Shown: positions 23,419-32,569, counted from the stretch's first letter. The stretch is 40,359 nucleotides of DNA from Desulfobacterales bacterium (GCA_024637225.1 JAGXFP010000032.1:1-40359), one strand, 5' to 3'. The notes: generated from the letters alone by a model not told the origin. A program made the numbers and translations.

Positions 23419-23785
23419 GGTTTTCTTCTCCTGGTTGTTGAAAAGTTAGGCGGGTGGAATTTTAATCAGTTGGGTAAGGTTTGTGATCTCGAACTAAAAT
23501 CCTCTCCTGGACAGAGATCCGGGAAATCATTAAACTGGGTTGTGGCAGGTCGGGATTGCGGTAATCGACCGTTTGTCAGTCTTAGGCTTTTATTTTCTGG
23601 CAAAATCATACCATTAAAGGTTTTTATCGCAAAGAATTTATCCATCGAAGATTTATGTTATAATCCTGCAAGGCGGCCGGTTCTTTTCAGCAGCAGAAAT
23701 GCGCGGGGGATTTTTGCTTTTTTTGTTGACATAAACAAAAACATTCGGGTATATTCGCAGCCTGTTTAGGGCTTACGGCCTGAAA
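23419..23785. other. Divergent intergenic region between hisB and tRNA-Gly
   Basis: This gap carries the tRNA promoter (23726-23755) and presumably the hisB promoter on the minus strand. A TATAAT at 23659-23664 on the plus strand lacks a convincing -35 partner. I see no supported gene in it. Confidence 0.5.
23726..23755 (+). promoter_or_regulatory. Sigma-70-type promoter of tRNA-Gly
   Basis: TTGACA (23726-23731) and TATATT (23750-23755) are separated by 18 bases; transcription would start near 23762, 24 bases before the mature tRNA. Confidence 0.75.
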
Positions 23786-23860
23786 GCGGGAATAACTCAG
23801 TGGTAGAGTGCGACCTTGCCAAGGTCGAAGTCGCGAGTTCAAATCTCGTTTCCCGCTCCA
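23786..23860 (+). tRNA. tRNA-Gly (anticodon GCC)
   Basis: The cloverleaf is complete: acceptor GCGGGAA/TTCCCGC, a D arm with CTCAGTGGTAGAG, an anticodon stem CGACC/GGTCG with loop TTGCCAA (GCC at 23818-23820), and a T arm GCGAG-TTCAAAT-CTCGT. The 3' CCA is encoded (23858-23860). It has its own promoter and terminator, so it is a single-gene transcript. Confidence 0.97.
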
Positions 23861-23871
23861 TGATTATTCAA

Positions 23872-23905
23872 GGTTCGAACAGGGTTCGAGCCTTTTTCAT
23901 TTTTC
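23872..23905 (+). terminator. Terminator of tRNA-Gly
   Basis: GGTTCGAA (23872-23879) and TTCGAGCC (23885-23892) form a stem with one G-T pair, followed by TTTTTCATTTTT. Confidence 0.75.
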
Positions 23906-23914
23906 ATACCGCAA

Positions 23915-23961
23915 GGGCATAAGTCTCGTACGAGCAGACCAGCTGCTCAACTCGGCTTTAA
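23915..23961 (+). repeat. 47-base palindromic repeat, copy 1
   Basis: The core is GAGCAG-ACCAG-CTGCTC, flanked by CATAAGTCTCGTAC on the left and AACTCGGCTTTAA on the right. It lies 53 bases before rplM. Copies with small changes occur at 24441-24486 (opposite orientation) and 27605-27652. Confidence 0.85.
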
Positions 23962-24014
23962 GATGTCTCTCCGCGGCATGGGTCACAAAACTGTCTTTAG
24001 AGGTTTAAAAAGTA

Positions 24015-24443
24015 ATGAAAACGTACCTAGCCCCACTTAAAGAGATAGACAAGAAGTGGTTTGTGGTTGACGCCAGCGACAAGGTCCTGGGCCGTCTGGC
24101 CACCGAAATTGCCAGCCGTTTGCGTGGCAAGCATAAACCGACCTACTCCACTTTTATGGATAACGGTGATTTCGTCGTTGTGGTTAACGCCGAGAAGATT
24201 GCTCTTACCGGCAAAAAATGGGATGATAAAATGTATTATCGTCATTCCGGCTACATGGGCGGCCTTACCGAGACAACTGCCAAAGAAATGCTGGTGAAGA
24301 AACCCACCGACATTATCTTCAAGGCGGTTAAGGGCATGCTTCCCAAGAACAGCCTGGGACGGGCCCAGCTGAAGAAACTTAAAGTTTATGCCGGTGCCGA
24401 GCATCCCCATGAGGCTCAGCAGCCCGAGAAACTCGATTTATAA
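24015..24443 (+). CDS. rplM: 50S ribosomal protein L13
   Basis: This 142-residue protein is an early assembly protein of the large ribosomal subunit. The sequence has the L13 landmarks: [20 protein letters not shown] at residues 13-32, [19 protein letters not shown], the [10 protein letters not shown] segment, then [19 protein letters not shown] and the end [12 protein letters not shown]. The length is normal. It is followed by rpsI, the usual partner, but the 83 bases between them hold an inverted copy of a palindromic repeat that covers the rplM stop codon; another copy lies just upstream. Confidence 0.98.
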   Translation: MKTYLAPLKEIDKKWFVVDASDKVLGRLATEIASRLRGKHKPTYSTFMDNGDFVVVVNAEKIALTGKKWDDKMYYRHSGYMGGLTETTAKEMLVKKPTDIIFKAVKGMLPKNSLGRAQLKKLKVYAGAEHPHEAQQPEKLDL

Positions 24444-24486
24444 AGCCAAGTTGAGCAGCTTGTCTGCTCGTACGAAACTTATGCCC
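24441..24486 (-). repeat. 47-base palindromic repeat, copy 2 (inverted)
   Basis: Inverted copy of the repeat at 23915-23961, with core GAGCAG-CTTGT-CTGCTC on the plus strand. It starts on the rplM stop codon (24441-24443) and ends 41 bases before rpsI. Confidence 0.85.
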
Positions 24487-24526
24487 TGTGGGTATAATAT
24501 AAAACCAGTTCGGTTTGGAGAAAAAG

Positions 24527-24922
24527 ATGTCTGAAAGTTACTACGCTACGGGAAAGAGAAAAACGGCTATCGCCAGAGTTTGGTTGAAACCCGGCAATGG
24601 TAAGATTGTGGTCAATCGCACCTTTGACATTATTGGATATTTCGGTGGCGGTGATGATTTCAGCCAGAAAATCGAAAAACCGCTGGTTGTTACCGATACC
24701 ACCGGTAAGTTTGATATAATGGCCACCGTTAAAGGCGGCGGCAAATCGGCCCAGGCCGAAGCTCTGCGGCATGGTATTTCCCGGGCCTTGCTTGGAGTCG
24801 ATCCTGAAAACCGGATCTCCCTCAAAAAAGCCGGATTCCTGACTCGCGATCCCAGAATGAAGGAAAGGAAAAAGTACGGCCAGAAGGGCGCCCGTGCGAG
24901 GTTCCAGTTCTCCAAACGTTAA
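24527..24922 (+). CDS. rpsI: 30S ribosomal protein S9
   Basis: This 131-residue protein of the small subunit has the S9 signature: [19 protein letters not shown] at the start, [21 protein letters not shown] in the middle, and [20 protein letters not shown] then QFSKR at the end; the basic C-terminal tail reaches the ribosomal P site and touches tRNA. I chose the ATG at 24527, with GGAG six bases upstream, over an in-frame TTG at 24515. A TATAAT at 24493-24498 just upstream could be an internal promoter, but no -35 box fits. A strong terminator follows. Confidence 0.98.
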   Translation: MSESYYATGKRKTAIARVWLKPGNGKIVVNRTFDIIGYFGGGDDFSQKIEKPLVVTDTTGKFDIMATVKGGGKSAQAEALRHGISRALLGVDPENRISLKKAGFLTRDPRMKERKKYGQKGARARFQFSKR

Positions 24923-24950
24923 TTCGCGGTTTCAGCAACAGTCCATTCAA

Positions 24951-24990
24951 AATGGGGAAGACGATTTTAATCGTGCTTCCCCATTTTTTT
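24951..24990 (+). terminator. Terminator of the rplM-rpsI operon
   Basis: AATGGGGAAG (24951-24960) pairs with CTTCCCCATT (24976-24985), and an inner ACGAT/ATCGT stem extends it with one bulged G; a T-run follows. Confidence 0.9.
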
Positions 24991-25017
24991 GGGCTTTAAA
25001 GCAGACAGACATGGTGG

Positions 25018-25037
25018 TTTTTGCGACGTCATCAAAC
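25018..25037 (+). repeat. Repeat fragment, TTTTTGCGACGTCATCAAAC
   Basis: This 20-base stretch is a member of the family whose ends also occur at 20540, 26266, 26453 and 27695. It lies between the rpsI terminator and argC; no partner arm was found. Confidence 0.6.
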
Positions 25038-25126
25038 TTGGCCGCAATGGTTATGTTGTGTATTTGGAACAAGGTATTCTTATGGCCCGGTACTTTATGG
25101 GTATCAGCTAAGAGGGGTTATTCGAT

Positions 25127-26164
25127 ATGACAAGAGTAGGGATAGTTGGTGCTTCCGGTTACACAGGTGAAGAACTGGCCCGGATCATCGTTCGTCACCC
25201 CGAAGTGGAATTGACCGTGGCTACTTCCCGGCAGTTTGCCGGGCGCAAACTCGGCGAGGTATTCCCGAACCTGCGGGATCTGGTCGATATAACTCTGGAG
25301 AATGCTGGGCCGGATGAAATTATCGACCGGGCCGATCTTATCTTCACCGCCGTTCCCCACCAGACCGCGATGGATATTGTCCCCAAGTTTCTGGACGCCG
25401 GCCGCAAGGTGGTCGATCTTTCGGCCGATTTCAGGATCAGCGATGCCGCGGTTTATGAAAAGTGGTATCAGGCCCATTCGGCCCCCGATTATCTTTCCCG
25501 GGCGGTTTACGGGCTGCCCGAACTCTATCGGGAGAAAATTAAAAAGACCTCACTGGTTGCCAATCCGGGCTGTTATCCGACCAGCATCATCCTCGGTGCG
25601 GCCCCTCTGCTCAAGGCGGGTTTGATTGACGCCGCCACCATCGTCGCCGACTCCAAATCAGGTGCTTCCGGGGCTGGACGGGGTGCCCTGGTCGGCAGTC
25701 TTTTCTGCGAAGTGTCCGACGGTTTTCGGGCGTACAAGGTCGGGGAACATCGGCACACCCCGGAGATCGAACAGGAACTGAGCTTATTGTCGGATCGGCA
25801 GGTCATCATCTCCTTTACTCCGCATCTTCTTCCGATCGCCCGGGGGATTCTGAGTACGGTCTATGCCTCGTTACGGGAAGGAGTCGATGCCGCGCAGGTG
25901 GCGTCTGTTTATGAGGAGTTCTATCGCGATGAACGGTTTGTCCGGCTCTGGCCCGCCGGGACCTATCCGGCTACCCAGTATGTCCGGGGCAGCAATTTCT
26001 GCGATATCGGTTTCAAGGTCGATCCTCGGACCGGCCGGATCGTTATCCTGTCGGCAATAGATAACCTGATTAAAGGGGCTGCCGGCCAGGCGATCCAGAA
26101 TATGAATCTGGTCTGCGGCTTCGACGAAGACGAAGGCTTGGGAACGGTCCCTCTTTTCCCCTGA
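25127..26164 (+). CDS. argC: N-acetyl-gamma-glutamyl-phosphate reductase
   Basis: This 345-residue enzyme carries out the third step of arginine synthesis, reducing N-acetylglutamyl phosphate with NADPH. The dinucleotide-binding start [18 protein letters not shown] (residues 4-21), [16 protein letters not shown] (99-114) and the active-site NPGCYPTS with Cys149 are all present, as are [12 protein letters not shown] and the [11 protein letters not shown] segment. The length is normal. A GAGGGG ribosome binding site lies upstream. It follows rpsI in the same direction, an order I recall from Geobacter-type genomes, but a terminator separates the two, so it likely has its own promoter. Confidence 0.97.
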   Translation: MTRVGIVGASGYTGEELARIIVRHPEVELTVATSRQFAGRKLGEVFPNLRDLVDITLENAGPDEIIDRADLIFTAVPHQTAMDIVPKFLDAGRKVVDLSADFRISDAAVYEKWYQAHSAPDYLSRAVYGLPELYREKIKKTSLVANPGCYPTSIILGAAPLLKAGLIDAATIVADSKSGASGAGRGALVGSLFCEVSDGFRAYKVGEHRHTPEIEQELSLLSDRQVIISFTPHLLPIARGILSTVYASLREGVDAAQVASVYEEFYRDERFVRLWPAGTYPATQYVRGSNFCDIGFKVDPRTGRIVILSAIDNLIKGAAGQAIQNMNLVCGFDEDEGLGTVPLFP

Positions 26165-26467
26165 AAAAGGTTGATTCCCAACAAGTCAAAAATAGGATGG
26201 CAAAGCAAGAATTCGATATACGCCACGACGCAGGAGATCGGGTTGCATGCCCCTTTTGGGTGCTTTTTTGCGACGCCATCAAAGATAATAAGTTCGCAAA
26301 AAGTCAGTCAGGGGATGGCTAAACTAAAATCGTCAGATCCAAGGCGCGCGAATTTCGAGGAATGAAACGTACTTCAGTACGCTGCAATGACGAGACAATT
26401 TTGCAGCAACACAGGAGCTGGCGATTTATGCCCTTCAGGGTGCTTTATGCGACGCCATCAAAAGATA
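26165..26467. repeat. Tandem interspersed repeats between argC and truA
   Basis: Nearly the whole gap is repeat. Segments 26225-26289 and 26407-26469 are diverged direct copies, each reading CACAGGAG/GCAGGAG..., then TTTTGGGTGC or TTCAGGGTGC, then GCGACGCCATCAAA and AGATAAT. Between them is GTTCGCAAAAAGTC (26292-26305) and a stretch with AATGAAACGTACTTCAGTAC and a GTACTTCAGTAC hairpin. No gene is present. Confidence 0.75.
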
Positions 26468-27229
26468 ATGCGTAATATTCTCTTGCGGCTGGCCTTCGAC
26501 GGCACTGCTTATGCGGGCTGGCAGAAGCAGAAGGACCAGCCGACTGTCCAGGGCACGGTGGAGGACAAACTGGCGTTGATCACCGCGGGCCCGGTCATCC
26601 TGCACGGAGCGGGACGGACCGATGCCGGGGTCCATGCCCTGGCGATGACGGCCGGTTTTGAAACCGCTTCCGCTATTCCCTGTGCCGGAATCGTGCGCGC
26701 CTTGAACAGCCTGTTGCCCGAAGACATCAGGGTGCTGGCCGCGGATGAGGTGGCGCCGGGATTTCATGCCAGGATCAGTGCCCGGGGCAAAGCCTATGTC
26801 TACCGGATACTGGTCGGGGAAATCTGTCCGCCGACCCGCCGGCTTTACAATCATCACCTTAAACATCAGCTCCGCATCGAACCGATGCGGGAATGTCTTG
26901 AAGCACTGCACGGTCAGCATGATTTTTCCTGTTTCGAGGCGACCGGATCGCGCGATCCGGAATTTACTGAGGGGCGCGGCGCGGTCAGGAATATTTTCAG
27001 GACGGAGCTGGTCGAGGGGGAGGGGGTTCCGCTGCCCTTGGACATCGAGATCGCGGGCGACGGTTTCCTCCGTCATATGGTCCGCAATATAGTCGGCACC
27101 CTCCTAGAAGTAGGGGTGGGGCGGATGAGGGTTGATGAGTTCCAGGCGGTTTTGGCCGGTCGTGATCGGAGTGCCGCCGGCCCTACCGCGCCGGCCCGAG
27201 GGCTTTTTCTGAAGGAAGTTTATTATTGA
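26468..27229 (+). CDS. truA: tRNA pseudouridine synthase A
   Basis: This 253-residue enzyme isomerises uridines 38-40 in the anticodon stem of tRNAs. The start RNILLRLAFDGTAYAGWQKQ is typical of TruA, and the catalytic aspartate is Asp52 in GAGRTDAGVHA. Later landmarks are ARGKAYVYRI, the HDFSCFEATGS loop and the FLRHMVRNIVGTLLEVG motif near the C-terminus. I chose the ATG at 26468 because the family's conserved sequence begins there; the in-frame stretch from 26387 is repeat DNA. The ATG overlaps the last bases of the repeat (AGATAATG), so the repeat supplies the 5' leader; no clear ribosome binding site is seen. Confidence 0.96.
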   Translation: MRNILLRLAFDGTAYAGWQKQKDQPTVQGTVEDKLALITAGPVILHGAGRTDAGVHALAMTAGFETASAIPCAGIVRALNSLLPEDIRVLAADEVAPGFHARISARGKAYVYRILVGEICPPTRRLYNHHLKHQLRIEPMRECLEALHGQHDFSCFEATGSRDPEFTEGRGAVRNIFRTELVEGEGVPLPLDIEIAGDGFLRHMVRNIVGTLLEVGVGRMRVDEFQAVLAGRDRSAAGPTAPARGLFLKEVYY

Positions 27230-27789
27230 TGAATTCGCAATACAAATCAGGCGATTGCAAAGCTTAAAGTTCGATATGCCAGCAGTAGTGTGTGTTTTGT
27301 GATTGGGTTTATACATATCGAGTTCATGACGCGTTAAATCTGACTTTTTGCGACCACATATCAGTTTAATAAGGTCACTTCAACTGCTGGCACAGATTGA
27401 GGATTTTTTTTAAAATCCGGTCGATTTTCTTGTTGAGTCGGGCCGGCTCGGTTATATCTGTCCTGAAGAATTTTTTTGTATCGGAGATCGTCAGTTTGAC
27501 CGTAATCGCAAATCGTCGCGAACCCGACGGCCAGTTCGGTTTTCACCCACAGGGCAACCCAAGGGTTCTGTTCAATCCTCCCTTGAGGAGGGCATTTGCT
27601 TCGCGGCACATAAGTTTCGTATGAGCAGACGAGCTGCTCAACTCAGCTTTAACTGGTAGTTTAATCGATAGGAAAACCGGTTGATTCTGGGTTTGGCGAC
27701 GCCATCGATTCTGATGAGTTCGTAAAAAGAGGCGGTTTTGGCTAAGTTGTTAATTTTGCAGCCTTAAGAGCAAGGCATACAGGAAAATC
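27230..27789. other. Intergenic region with repeats between truA and aminotransferase gene
   Basis: The 560 bases contain several repeat scraps: ACTTTTTGCGACC near 27341, the palindromic repeat copy 3 (27605-27652), GGCGACGCCATCGATT (27695-27710) and GTTCGTAAAAAG (27718-27729). The stretch 27370-27600 has an open minus-strand frame of 82 codons without ribosome binding site or recognisable motif; I do not call it a gene. Confidence 0.5.
27605..27652 (+). repeat. 47-base palindromic repeat, copy 3
   Basis: Same family as 23915-23961, with core GAGCAG-ACGAG-CTGCTC and flanks CATAAGTTTCGTAT and AACTCAGCTTTAA. It lies 138 bases before the aminotransferase gene. Confidence 0.85.
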
Positions 27790-28995
27790 ATGCAATCAAA
27801 GATTAATCTGGCCGAAAGGGTCAAACAGATCAAACCTTCACCGACCTTGGCGGTTAATGCCAAGGCCAAGGCCCTCAAAGCGGCCGGTGCCAATATCCTT
27901 AACTTCAGCGTCGGGGAGCCCGATTTCGATACTCCCGACCACGTAAGGGAAGCGGGTAAGGCTGCAATTGACGCCGGATTTACCCGCTATACCGCGGTTC
28001 CCGGAACTCCGGAGTTGCGCGAGGCGATTGCCGCTCGGTTTGCTGAAGATCATGGCTGGAATTATTCACCGGAGCAGATCCAGGTATCATGCGGCGGCAA
28101 GCACGGGCTCTACAATATGGCCCAGGCTCTTTTCGGGCCGGGGGACGAAGTGCTGATCCTGGCGCCCTATTGGGTCTCTTACCCCGATATTATTCAGCTG
28201 GCCGGCGCCACTCCGGTGATCGTGCCTTTGAGCGAAGAAAAGAATTTTGATCTGGAATACGAGGTGCTGGCCGATTATGTGACCGAACGAACCAGGGGGA
28301 TCATCATCAACAGCCCTTCGAATCCTACCGGTTCGGTGTTCTCCCGGGAGGCACTGGCAGCCATCGGCAAGTTGGCACTGGAAAACAACTGGGCGATCAT
28401 CACCGATGATATCTATGACACCATCACCTACGTTGATGGTAAGCTGCCCCATATCCTCGATGTCGATCCCGCCCTTGCCGCTCAGACCCTGGTCTTAAAC
28501 GGCGTTTCCAAATCTTTTGCGATGACCGGCTGGCGAATCGGCTACACGGCCGGTCCCCAGCATGTAATTTCGGCCATGAACAAGATCCAGAGCCAGTCCA
28601 CCTCCAATCCATCTTCCGTGGCCCAGATGGCGGCATTGGCAGCCGTTTCCGGCCCCCAGGATTTCCCCGCCGTTATGCGGCAGGCCTTCGAGCCCAGGTT
28701 GGATTACATTCTTGAGGCGCTTGCCGGGATCGAGGGGGTGAGCTGCGTTAAGCCGAGCGGCGCTTTTTACGTATTTCCCAATGTCGCCGCCTATTATGGC
28801 CGGAGTTTCAAGGGGAAAAAGATCCAAGGATCCCTCGATATGGCCGATTATCTGCTGGATGAATCCAAGATCGCCGTCGTGCCGGGCATCGCCTTCGGGG
28901 CCGACCCCTTTATCCGGTTCTCTTTCGCCACCTCGATGGAGGTCATCAGGGACGGCATGAACCGCTTCAAAGAGGCGCTTGGCCGTCTGGAATAG
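27790..28995 (+). CDS. Aspartate-type aminotransferase, class I (AAT I-gamma-like)
   Basis: This 401-residue PLP enzyme transfers amino groups between aspartate (or another amino acid) and 2-oxoglutarate. Landmarks are NFSVGEPDFDTPDHV (38-52), TRYTAVPGTPELREAIA (65-81), the PLP-contacting NSPSNPTG (174-181), TDDIYD (205-210), the Schiff-base lysine Lys241 in NGVSKSFAMTGWRIGY, and a substrate arginine in the RFSFATS segment near the end. The sequence type is that of bacterial aspartate/prephenate aminotransferases. Ribosome binding site AGGAAA seven bases upstream. A clear terminator follows at 29115. Exact substrate preference cannot be read from sequence. Confidence 0.93.
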   Translation: MQSKINLAERVKQIKPSPTLAVNAKAKALKAAGANILNFSVGEPDFDTPDHVREAGKAAIDAGFTRYTAVPGTPELREAIAARFAEDHGWNYSPEQIQVSCGGKHGLYNMAQALFGPGDEVLILAPYWVSYPDIIQLAGATPVIVPLSEEKNFDLEYEVLADYVTERTRGIIINSPSNPTGSVFSREALAAIGKLALENNWAIITDDIYDTITYVDGKLPHILDVDPALAAQTLVLNGVSKSFAMTGWRIGYTAGPQHVISAMNKIQSQSTSNPSSVAQMAALAAVSGPQDFPAVMRQAFEPRLDYILEALAGIEGVSCVKPSGAFYVFPNVAAYYGRSFKGKKIQGSLDMADYLLDESKIAVVPGIAFGADPFIRFSFATSMEVIRDGMNRFKEALGRLE

Positions 28996-29114
28996 TGATG
29001 GCGGAGCGGAAGCGAGGAGGCTGTCCGCTGTTTTCAAATAGTCAGAGTTCTGTGGATGGCTTTACTACCCTCGCAATGCCCTGATTTCTGTTTTTTTGAA
29101 AGCTCGCCATGATT

Positions 29115-29154
29115 AACGGACCGCCGGGATTTTCTCTCGACGGTCCGTTTTTAT
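29115..29154. terminator. Terminator between aminotransferase and cfa genes
   Basis: AACGGACCG (29115-29123) and CGGTCCGTT (29141-29149) enclose a 17-base loop and are followed by TTTTATTT. It serves the plus-strand aminotransferase gene. Confidence 0.8.
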
Positions 29155-29186
29155 TTCGGCGGCTATCTCGTGCCTTATCTCGACAA

Positions 29187-30371
29187 TCAGCGGGGCCATT
29201 CACAGCTGTCGGCCATGCCTTTCGGTGAAAAAACCACCTGCCATAGCTGGCTGTGGCGAGCCCGAAAAGAGCCGGCGCAGGAAAGAAGATAGTATTTCCA
29301 CATCCGATAAAACTCTTCTCCGTATTTATCGCTGAGTGACGGCCAGCTCATCTCGAAATTTTTGTACCATTCCAGCAGGGTCGTATCGTAATATGGTCCG
29401 AAATTATGCCAATCCTCCATGATTAAAAGATTTTCAGCGGCGGAACTTAACTGTTTGGTCGAAGGCAGATTGGCGTTGGGGAAGATGTAGCGCTCAACCC
29501 AGGGATCGATGCATGAGGAAGATTTATTGCCGCCGATAGTGTGCAGCAGGAAAAGACCGTCGTCCTTCAGCAGTTTTCTGACTATCCTCATGAAGACCGG
29601 ATAATTTTTATAACCGACGTGCTCGAACATGCCGATCGAAAGGATCCGGTCAAATTTACCGTCCAGGCTCCGATAGTCGGCGAGTCTGATCTCCACCGGC
29701 AGTCCCCGGTTATTGTCCCTGGCCAGTTTGGCCTGCTCCTCTGAAATAGTCACTCCAACTACTTCGTTACCGTACTTTTCCGCGATAAATTTGGCGGTGC
29801 CGCCCCAGCCGCAACCGATGTCGAGAACCTTCATGCCCGGCTCTATCCTCAGTTTCCGGCAGATCAGATCGAGTTTGGCCTCCTGGGCTTCATCAAGATT
29901 GGCGGCGTCCTTCCAGTAACCGCAGCTATAGATCATCCGTTGGTCGAGTATGGCGCGGTAGAGATCGTTGCCCAGGTCATAGTGTCGCTTGCCGACCTGG
30001 AAGGCCCTGACCCGGCTCTGATAGTTAATCAATTTAGCCTGTAAAACCCGGAGTTCGTCCTTCCATGAGTTGAGCTTATTTTTCAGTTCGGCCCTTAGCA
30101 TTCTGGTGATCAACTCGTCAAGCTGGTCCGATTCCCACCACCCCTTCATATAGGTTTCGCCCAGGGCCAACGAACCGCCGGCAAGGACTTGATCGTAGAA
30201 ACGATGGTCTTTCACCTTTATATCCCAGGGATGGGACCCGTCGATCTCCACATCAGCATGGTTAAGGAGTTTTTCGACAGTGACTCTGGAACTTGGGGTT
30301 GCGGTTCGGCTCATCCGATGCGGAGCGAGATGACTGCCGGGAAATTTTTTACTGCTCTCCTGTCTCAACAT
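29187..30371 (-). CDS. cfa: Cyclopropane-fatty-acyl-phospholipid synthase
   Basis: This 394-residue enzyme adds a methylene group from AdoMet across double bonds of membrane lipid acyl chains, often in stationary phase or acid stress. The N-terminal domain shows KVKDHRFYDQVLAGGSLALG and ETYMKGWWE (about 52-80). The catalytic domain has QRMIYSCGYWKDAANLDEAQ (144-163), the AdoMet motif VLDIGCGWGGTAKFIAEKYG (182-201), MFEHVGYKNY and HTIGG, and near the end SCAGSFRARHSQLWQVVFS, which contains the family's active-site cysteine. The ATG at 30371 has GGAAG eight bases upstream; an internal ATG at 30314 has none. Confidence 0.95.
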   Translation of the reverse strand: MLRQESSKKFPGSHLAPHRMSRTATPSSRVTVEKLLNHADVEIDGSHPWDIKVKDHRFYDQVLAGGSLALGETYMKGWWESDQLDELITRMLRAELKNKLNSWKDELRVLQAKLINYQSRVRAFQVGKRHYDLGNDLYRAILDQRMIYSCGYWKDAANLDEAQEAKLDLICRKLRIEPGMKVLDIGCGWGGTAKFIAEKYGNEVVGVTISEEQAKLARDNNRGLPVEIRLADYRSLDGKFDRILSIGMFEHVGYKNYPVFMRIVRKLLKDDGLFLLHTIGGNKSSSCIDPWVERYIFPNANLPSTKQLSSAAENLLIMEDWHNFGPYYDTTLLEWYKNFEMSWPSLSDKYGEEFYRMWKYYLLSCAGSFRARHSQLWQVVFSPKGMADSCEWPR

Positions 30372-30759
30372 TTATATGCTTCCCATTTTTAATATTTAAT
30401 TGAGGGCCCATGTCGTGCCTGGATGCGTTCATATATTATTTGTATAACGGTCGTTATGGCTGTGTCAAATCCGGGACCCTTTCAGCAGGAATTCGATTCC
30501 GTATGCGATAATAACGAGCGGGAAAGGTTTGTCCTGAAAATGGAGCGTATTTCGGCCAGTTTATTCTTCGGCGGTTTTTCACCACTTTCTGAAAAGATAT
30601 TCTGGCAAAACCGGGCGAATCGGGTATTTTTTAAACCCGCTTCGCCATGACCGATCTCCCTGATTCAGGATAAAGAGAAAACCCGGCGCAACCTTGCCAT
30701 GATTTTTGTAGGTAAATGCAGGTTGATTTGTACGCCGGAAATATAAGGAGGAATCCGAT
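30372..30759. other. Divergent intergenic region between cfa and nadA
   Basis: The 388 bases should hold promoters for both neighbours. I see no consensus promoter, repeat or supported gene; short open frames here lack motifs. Confidence 0.4.
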
Positions 30760-31869
30760 ATGATCGATACCAGCGGAAAGAGTGATGATCTTTCCGGTAA
30801 GATACCCAAAGTAGATGACGCACTTCTCGAAAAGGCCCGGACCGCCGCGGCCAGGCAGACCGGTGCCTATGCCCCCGGTGAGCGGGAAGCCCTGGTCAAG
30901 CGGATCAAGGTGCTGCTCGAGCGGGAAAACGCGGTGCTGGTCGCGCATTACTATACCGCCCCGGAACTTCAGGAACTGGCCGATGAAACCGGCGGCCATG
31001 TCGCCGATTCACTGGAGATGGCCCGCTTCGGCAGCGAACATCCGGCCACGACCCTGGTGGTGGCCGGGGTCCGCTTCATGGGAGAGACCGCCAAGATCTT
31101 AAATCCCGAAAAGCGTATTTTGATGCCCGACGAGGCGGCCACCTGCTCCCTCGATCTCGAATGTCCGGTCGAACTTTTCACCGAATTTTGCGACGCGCAT
31201 CCCGACCACACCGTAGTTGTCTATGCCAATACCAGCGCGGCCGTCAAGGCGAGTGCCGACTGGGTGGTTACCTCCGGGATCGCCTTGCCCATCGTTGAAT
31301 ACCTGGCCGGCCGCAACGAGAAGATTCTCTGGGCTCCCGACAAGCATTTAGGCTCTTATGTCCAGCGGGCCACCGGAGTGCGGATGCTGATCTGGCCGGG
31401 AAGCTGTGTGGTTCATGAAAATTTCAAGGCCGACGGCATCCGCAGGCTAATGGAAAAGCATCCGGATGCCAAGTTGCTGGTCCACCCGGAATCGCCCGGG
31501 GAGGTCATCGAGATGGCCGACGTGGTCGGTTCGACCACGGCCCTGATCAAGGCCGGCTCCACCCTCGATGCTAAGAAATTCATTGTGGCGACCGAACCCG
31601 GCATTTTTTACAAGATGAAGCAGGCCGCCCCCGGCAAGGTTTTTCTGGAGGCTCCGACCGGCGGCGACCTGGCTACATGTGAGAGCTGTCTGCGCTGTCC
31701 CTGGATGGGCATGAACGGTCTGCGTAACCTGGCCGAAACCCTGGAGAGCGGTGGCCATGAAATTACCGTTGATGAATCCATCCGCCAAAAGGCCGTCATC
31801 CCCCTCAAAAGGATGATGGATTTTGCCAGGGAGCGGGGCATCGCCATGAAAAACCGGGGTAATGCCTGA
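30760..31869 (+). CDS. nadA: Quinolinate synthase
   Basis: This 369-residue iron-sulfur enzyme condenses iminoaspartate with dihydroxyacetone phosphate to quinolinate in NAD synthesis. Landmarks include [36 protein letters not shown], the cluster cysteines in [22 protein letters not shown] and the late [19 protein letters not shown], and the PDKHLGSYV segment. The type with this C-terminal cysteine pair is common in proteobacteria. The ribosome binding site AAGGAGG lies seven bases before the ATG. No nadB or nadC gene is next to it. Confidence 0.97.
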   Translation: MIDTSGKSDDLSGKIPKVDDALLEKARTAAARQTGAYAPGEREALVKRIKVLLERENAVLVAHYYTAPELQELADETGGHVADSLEMARFGSEHPATTLVVAGVRFMGETAKILNPEKRILMPDEAATCSLDLECPVELFTEFCDAHPDHTVVVYANTSAAVKASADWVVTSGIALPIVEYLAGRNEKILWAPDKHLGSYVQRATGVRMLIWPGSCVVHENFKADGIRRLMEKHPDAKLLVHPESPGEVIEMADVVGSTTALIKAGSTLDAKKFIVATEPGIFYKMKQAAPGKVFLEAPTGGDLATCESCLRCPWMGMNGLRNLAETLESGGHEITVDESIRQKAVIPLKRMMDFARERGIAMKNRGNA

Positions 31870-32569
31870 TTGCTGCCTGCAATCGCCCCAAAAGCTGAAG
31901 AGAGCTCGCGCCGCCAAGTCCGTGACGGGAACTCGCCTGAATATCTTTGTCGTCATGCCGGCATGCTTTTAGCCGGCATCCAGCGGATGAACTGGATTCC
32001 TGCTTAAAACCTGCCGGTATGACGGACTTTTCGATGCGTCGTAAACCGGTATATCAACAATTTCTGAGTCCCTTATCGTCGGCGGAACCGGCCGATTTCG
32101 AGTTTTTACGCTTTGTGGTCAGACAGGATATTGTTGAATTTTCCATTCCTGAGCGGATCTCTATTTAATTACTTGCTAAATTCCCCGAACGGCTTTATTA
32201 TGTACATCAACTTGGTTATAAGAATCAGAATCCAATGCACGTCATTTTCCCTTCCGCGCAGGTTTTATCCCCTCCTCGTTAGATGCCGTTAAGTTTCTGC
32301 TGATCACTTAAGGAAGGTGCCAAGAATTAACCGGTTGGTTTCCATTTGTTTGGGATCCCCGGTCCTTAGGCACTGTCCGATCCAGACACCGTAATGGTCC
32401 GTTTATGGGTCGATAGTATTAATCGGCTTCCGGAAACCCTTTTTTTTCGCGGGGAACCCTGTTTCTACAGGTATAATGCGAAAAATTTTCAGGATTAATT
32501 TATCCAACTTCCGGACCAATAATTTTTTTGCGCGATTGTGCAAATATCATTTTCATAAGAGAGAAAAAA
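31870..32569. other. Long intergenic region before the helicase gene
   Basis: The 700 bases hold one inverted-repeat element (31950-32024). The stretch 32030-32500 has no supported gene; it presumably holds the leader and promoter of the helicase gene. Long 5' leaders are common for cold-responsive DEAD-box helicases, but I cannot identify a defined element. Confidence 0.45.
31950..32024. repeat. 75-base inverted repeat (GTCATGCCGGC type)
   Basis: CGTCATGCCGGCA (31950-31962) pairs with TGCCGGTATGACG (32012-32024); inner parts AGCCGGCATCCAG and CTGGATTCCTGC make further pairings. A related pair of half-units occurs at 39252-39335. Confidence 0.75.

Noticed and set aside
24493-24498. TATAAT before rpsI as an internal promoter
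   Set aside because: No acceptable -35 box at 16-18 bases; it lies next to repeat DNA, so I list it only as a remark.
27361-27609. Minus-strand frame of 82 codons in the truA-aminotransferase gap
   Set aside because: No ribosome binding site, no family resemblance, and it lies among repeat scraps.
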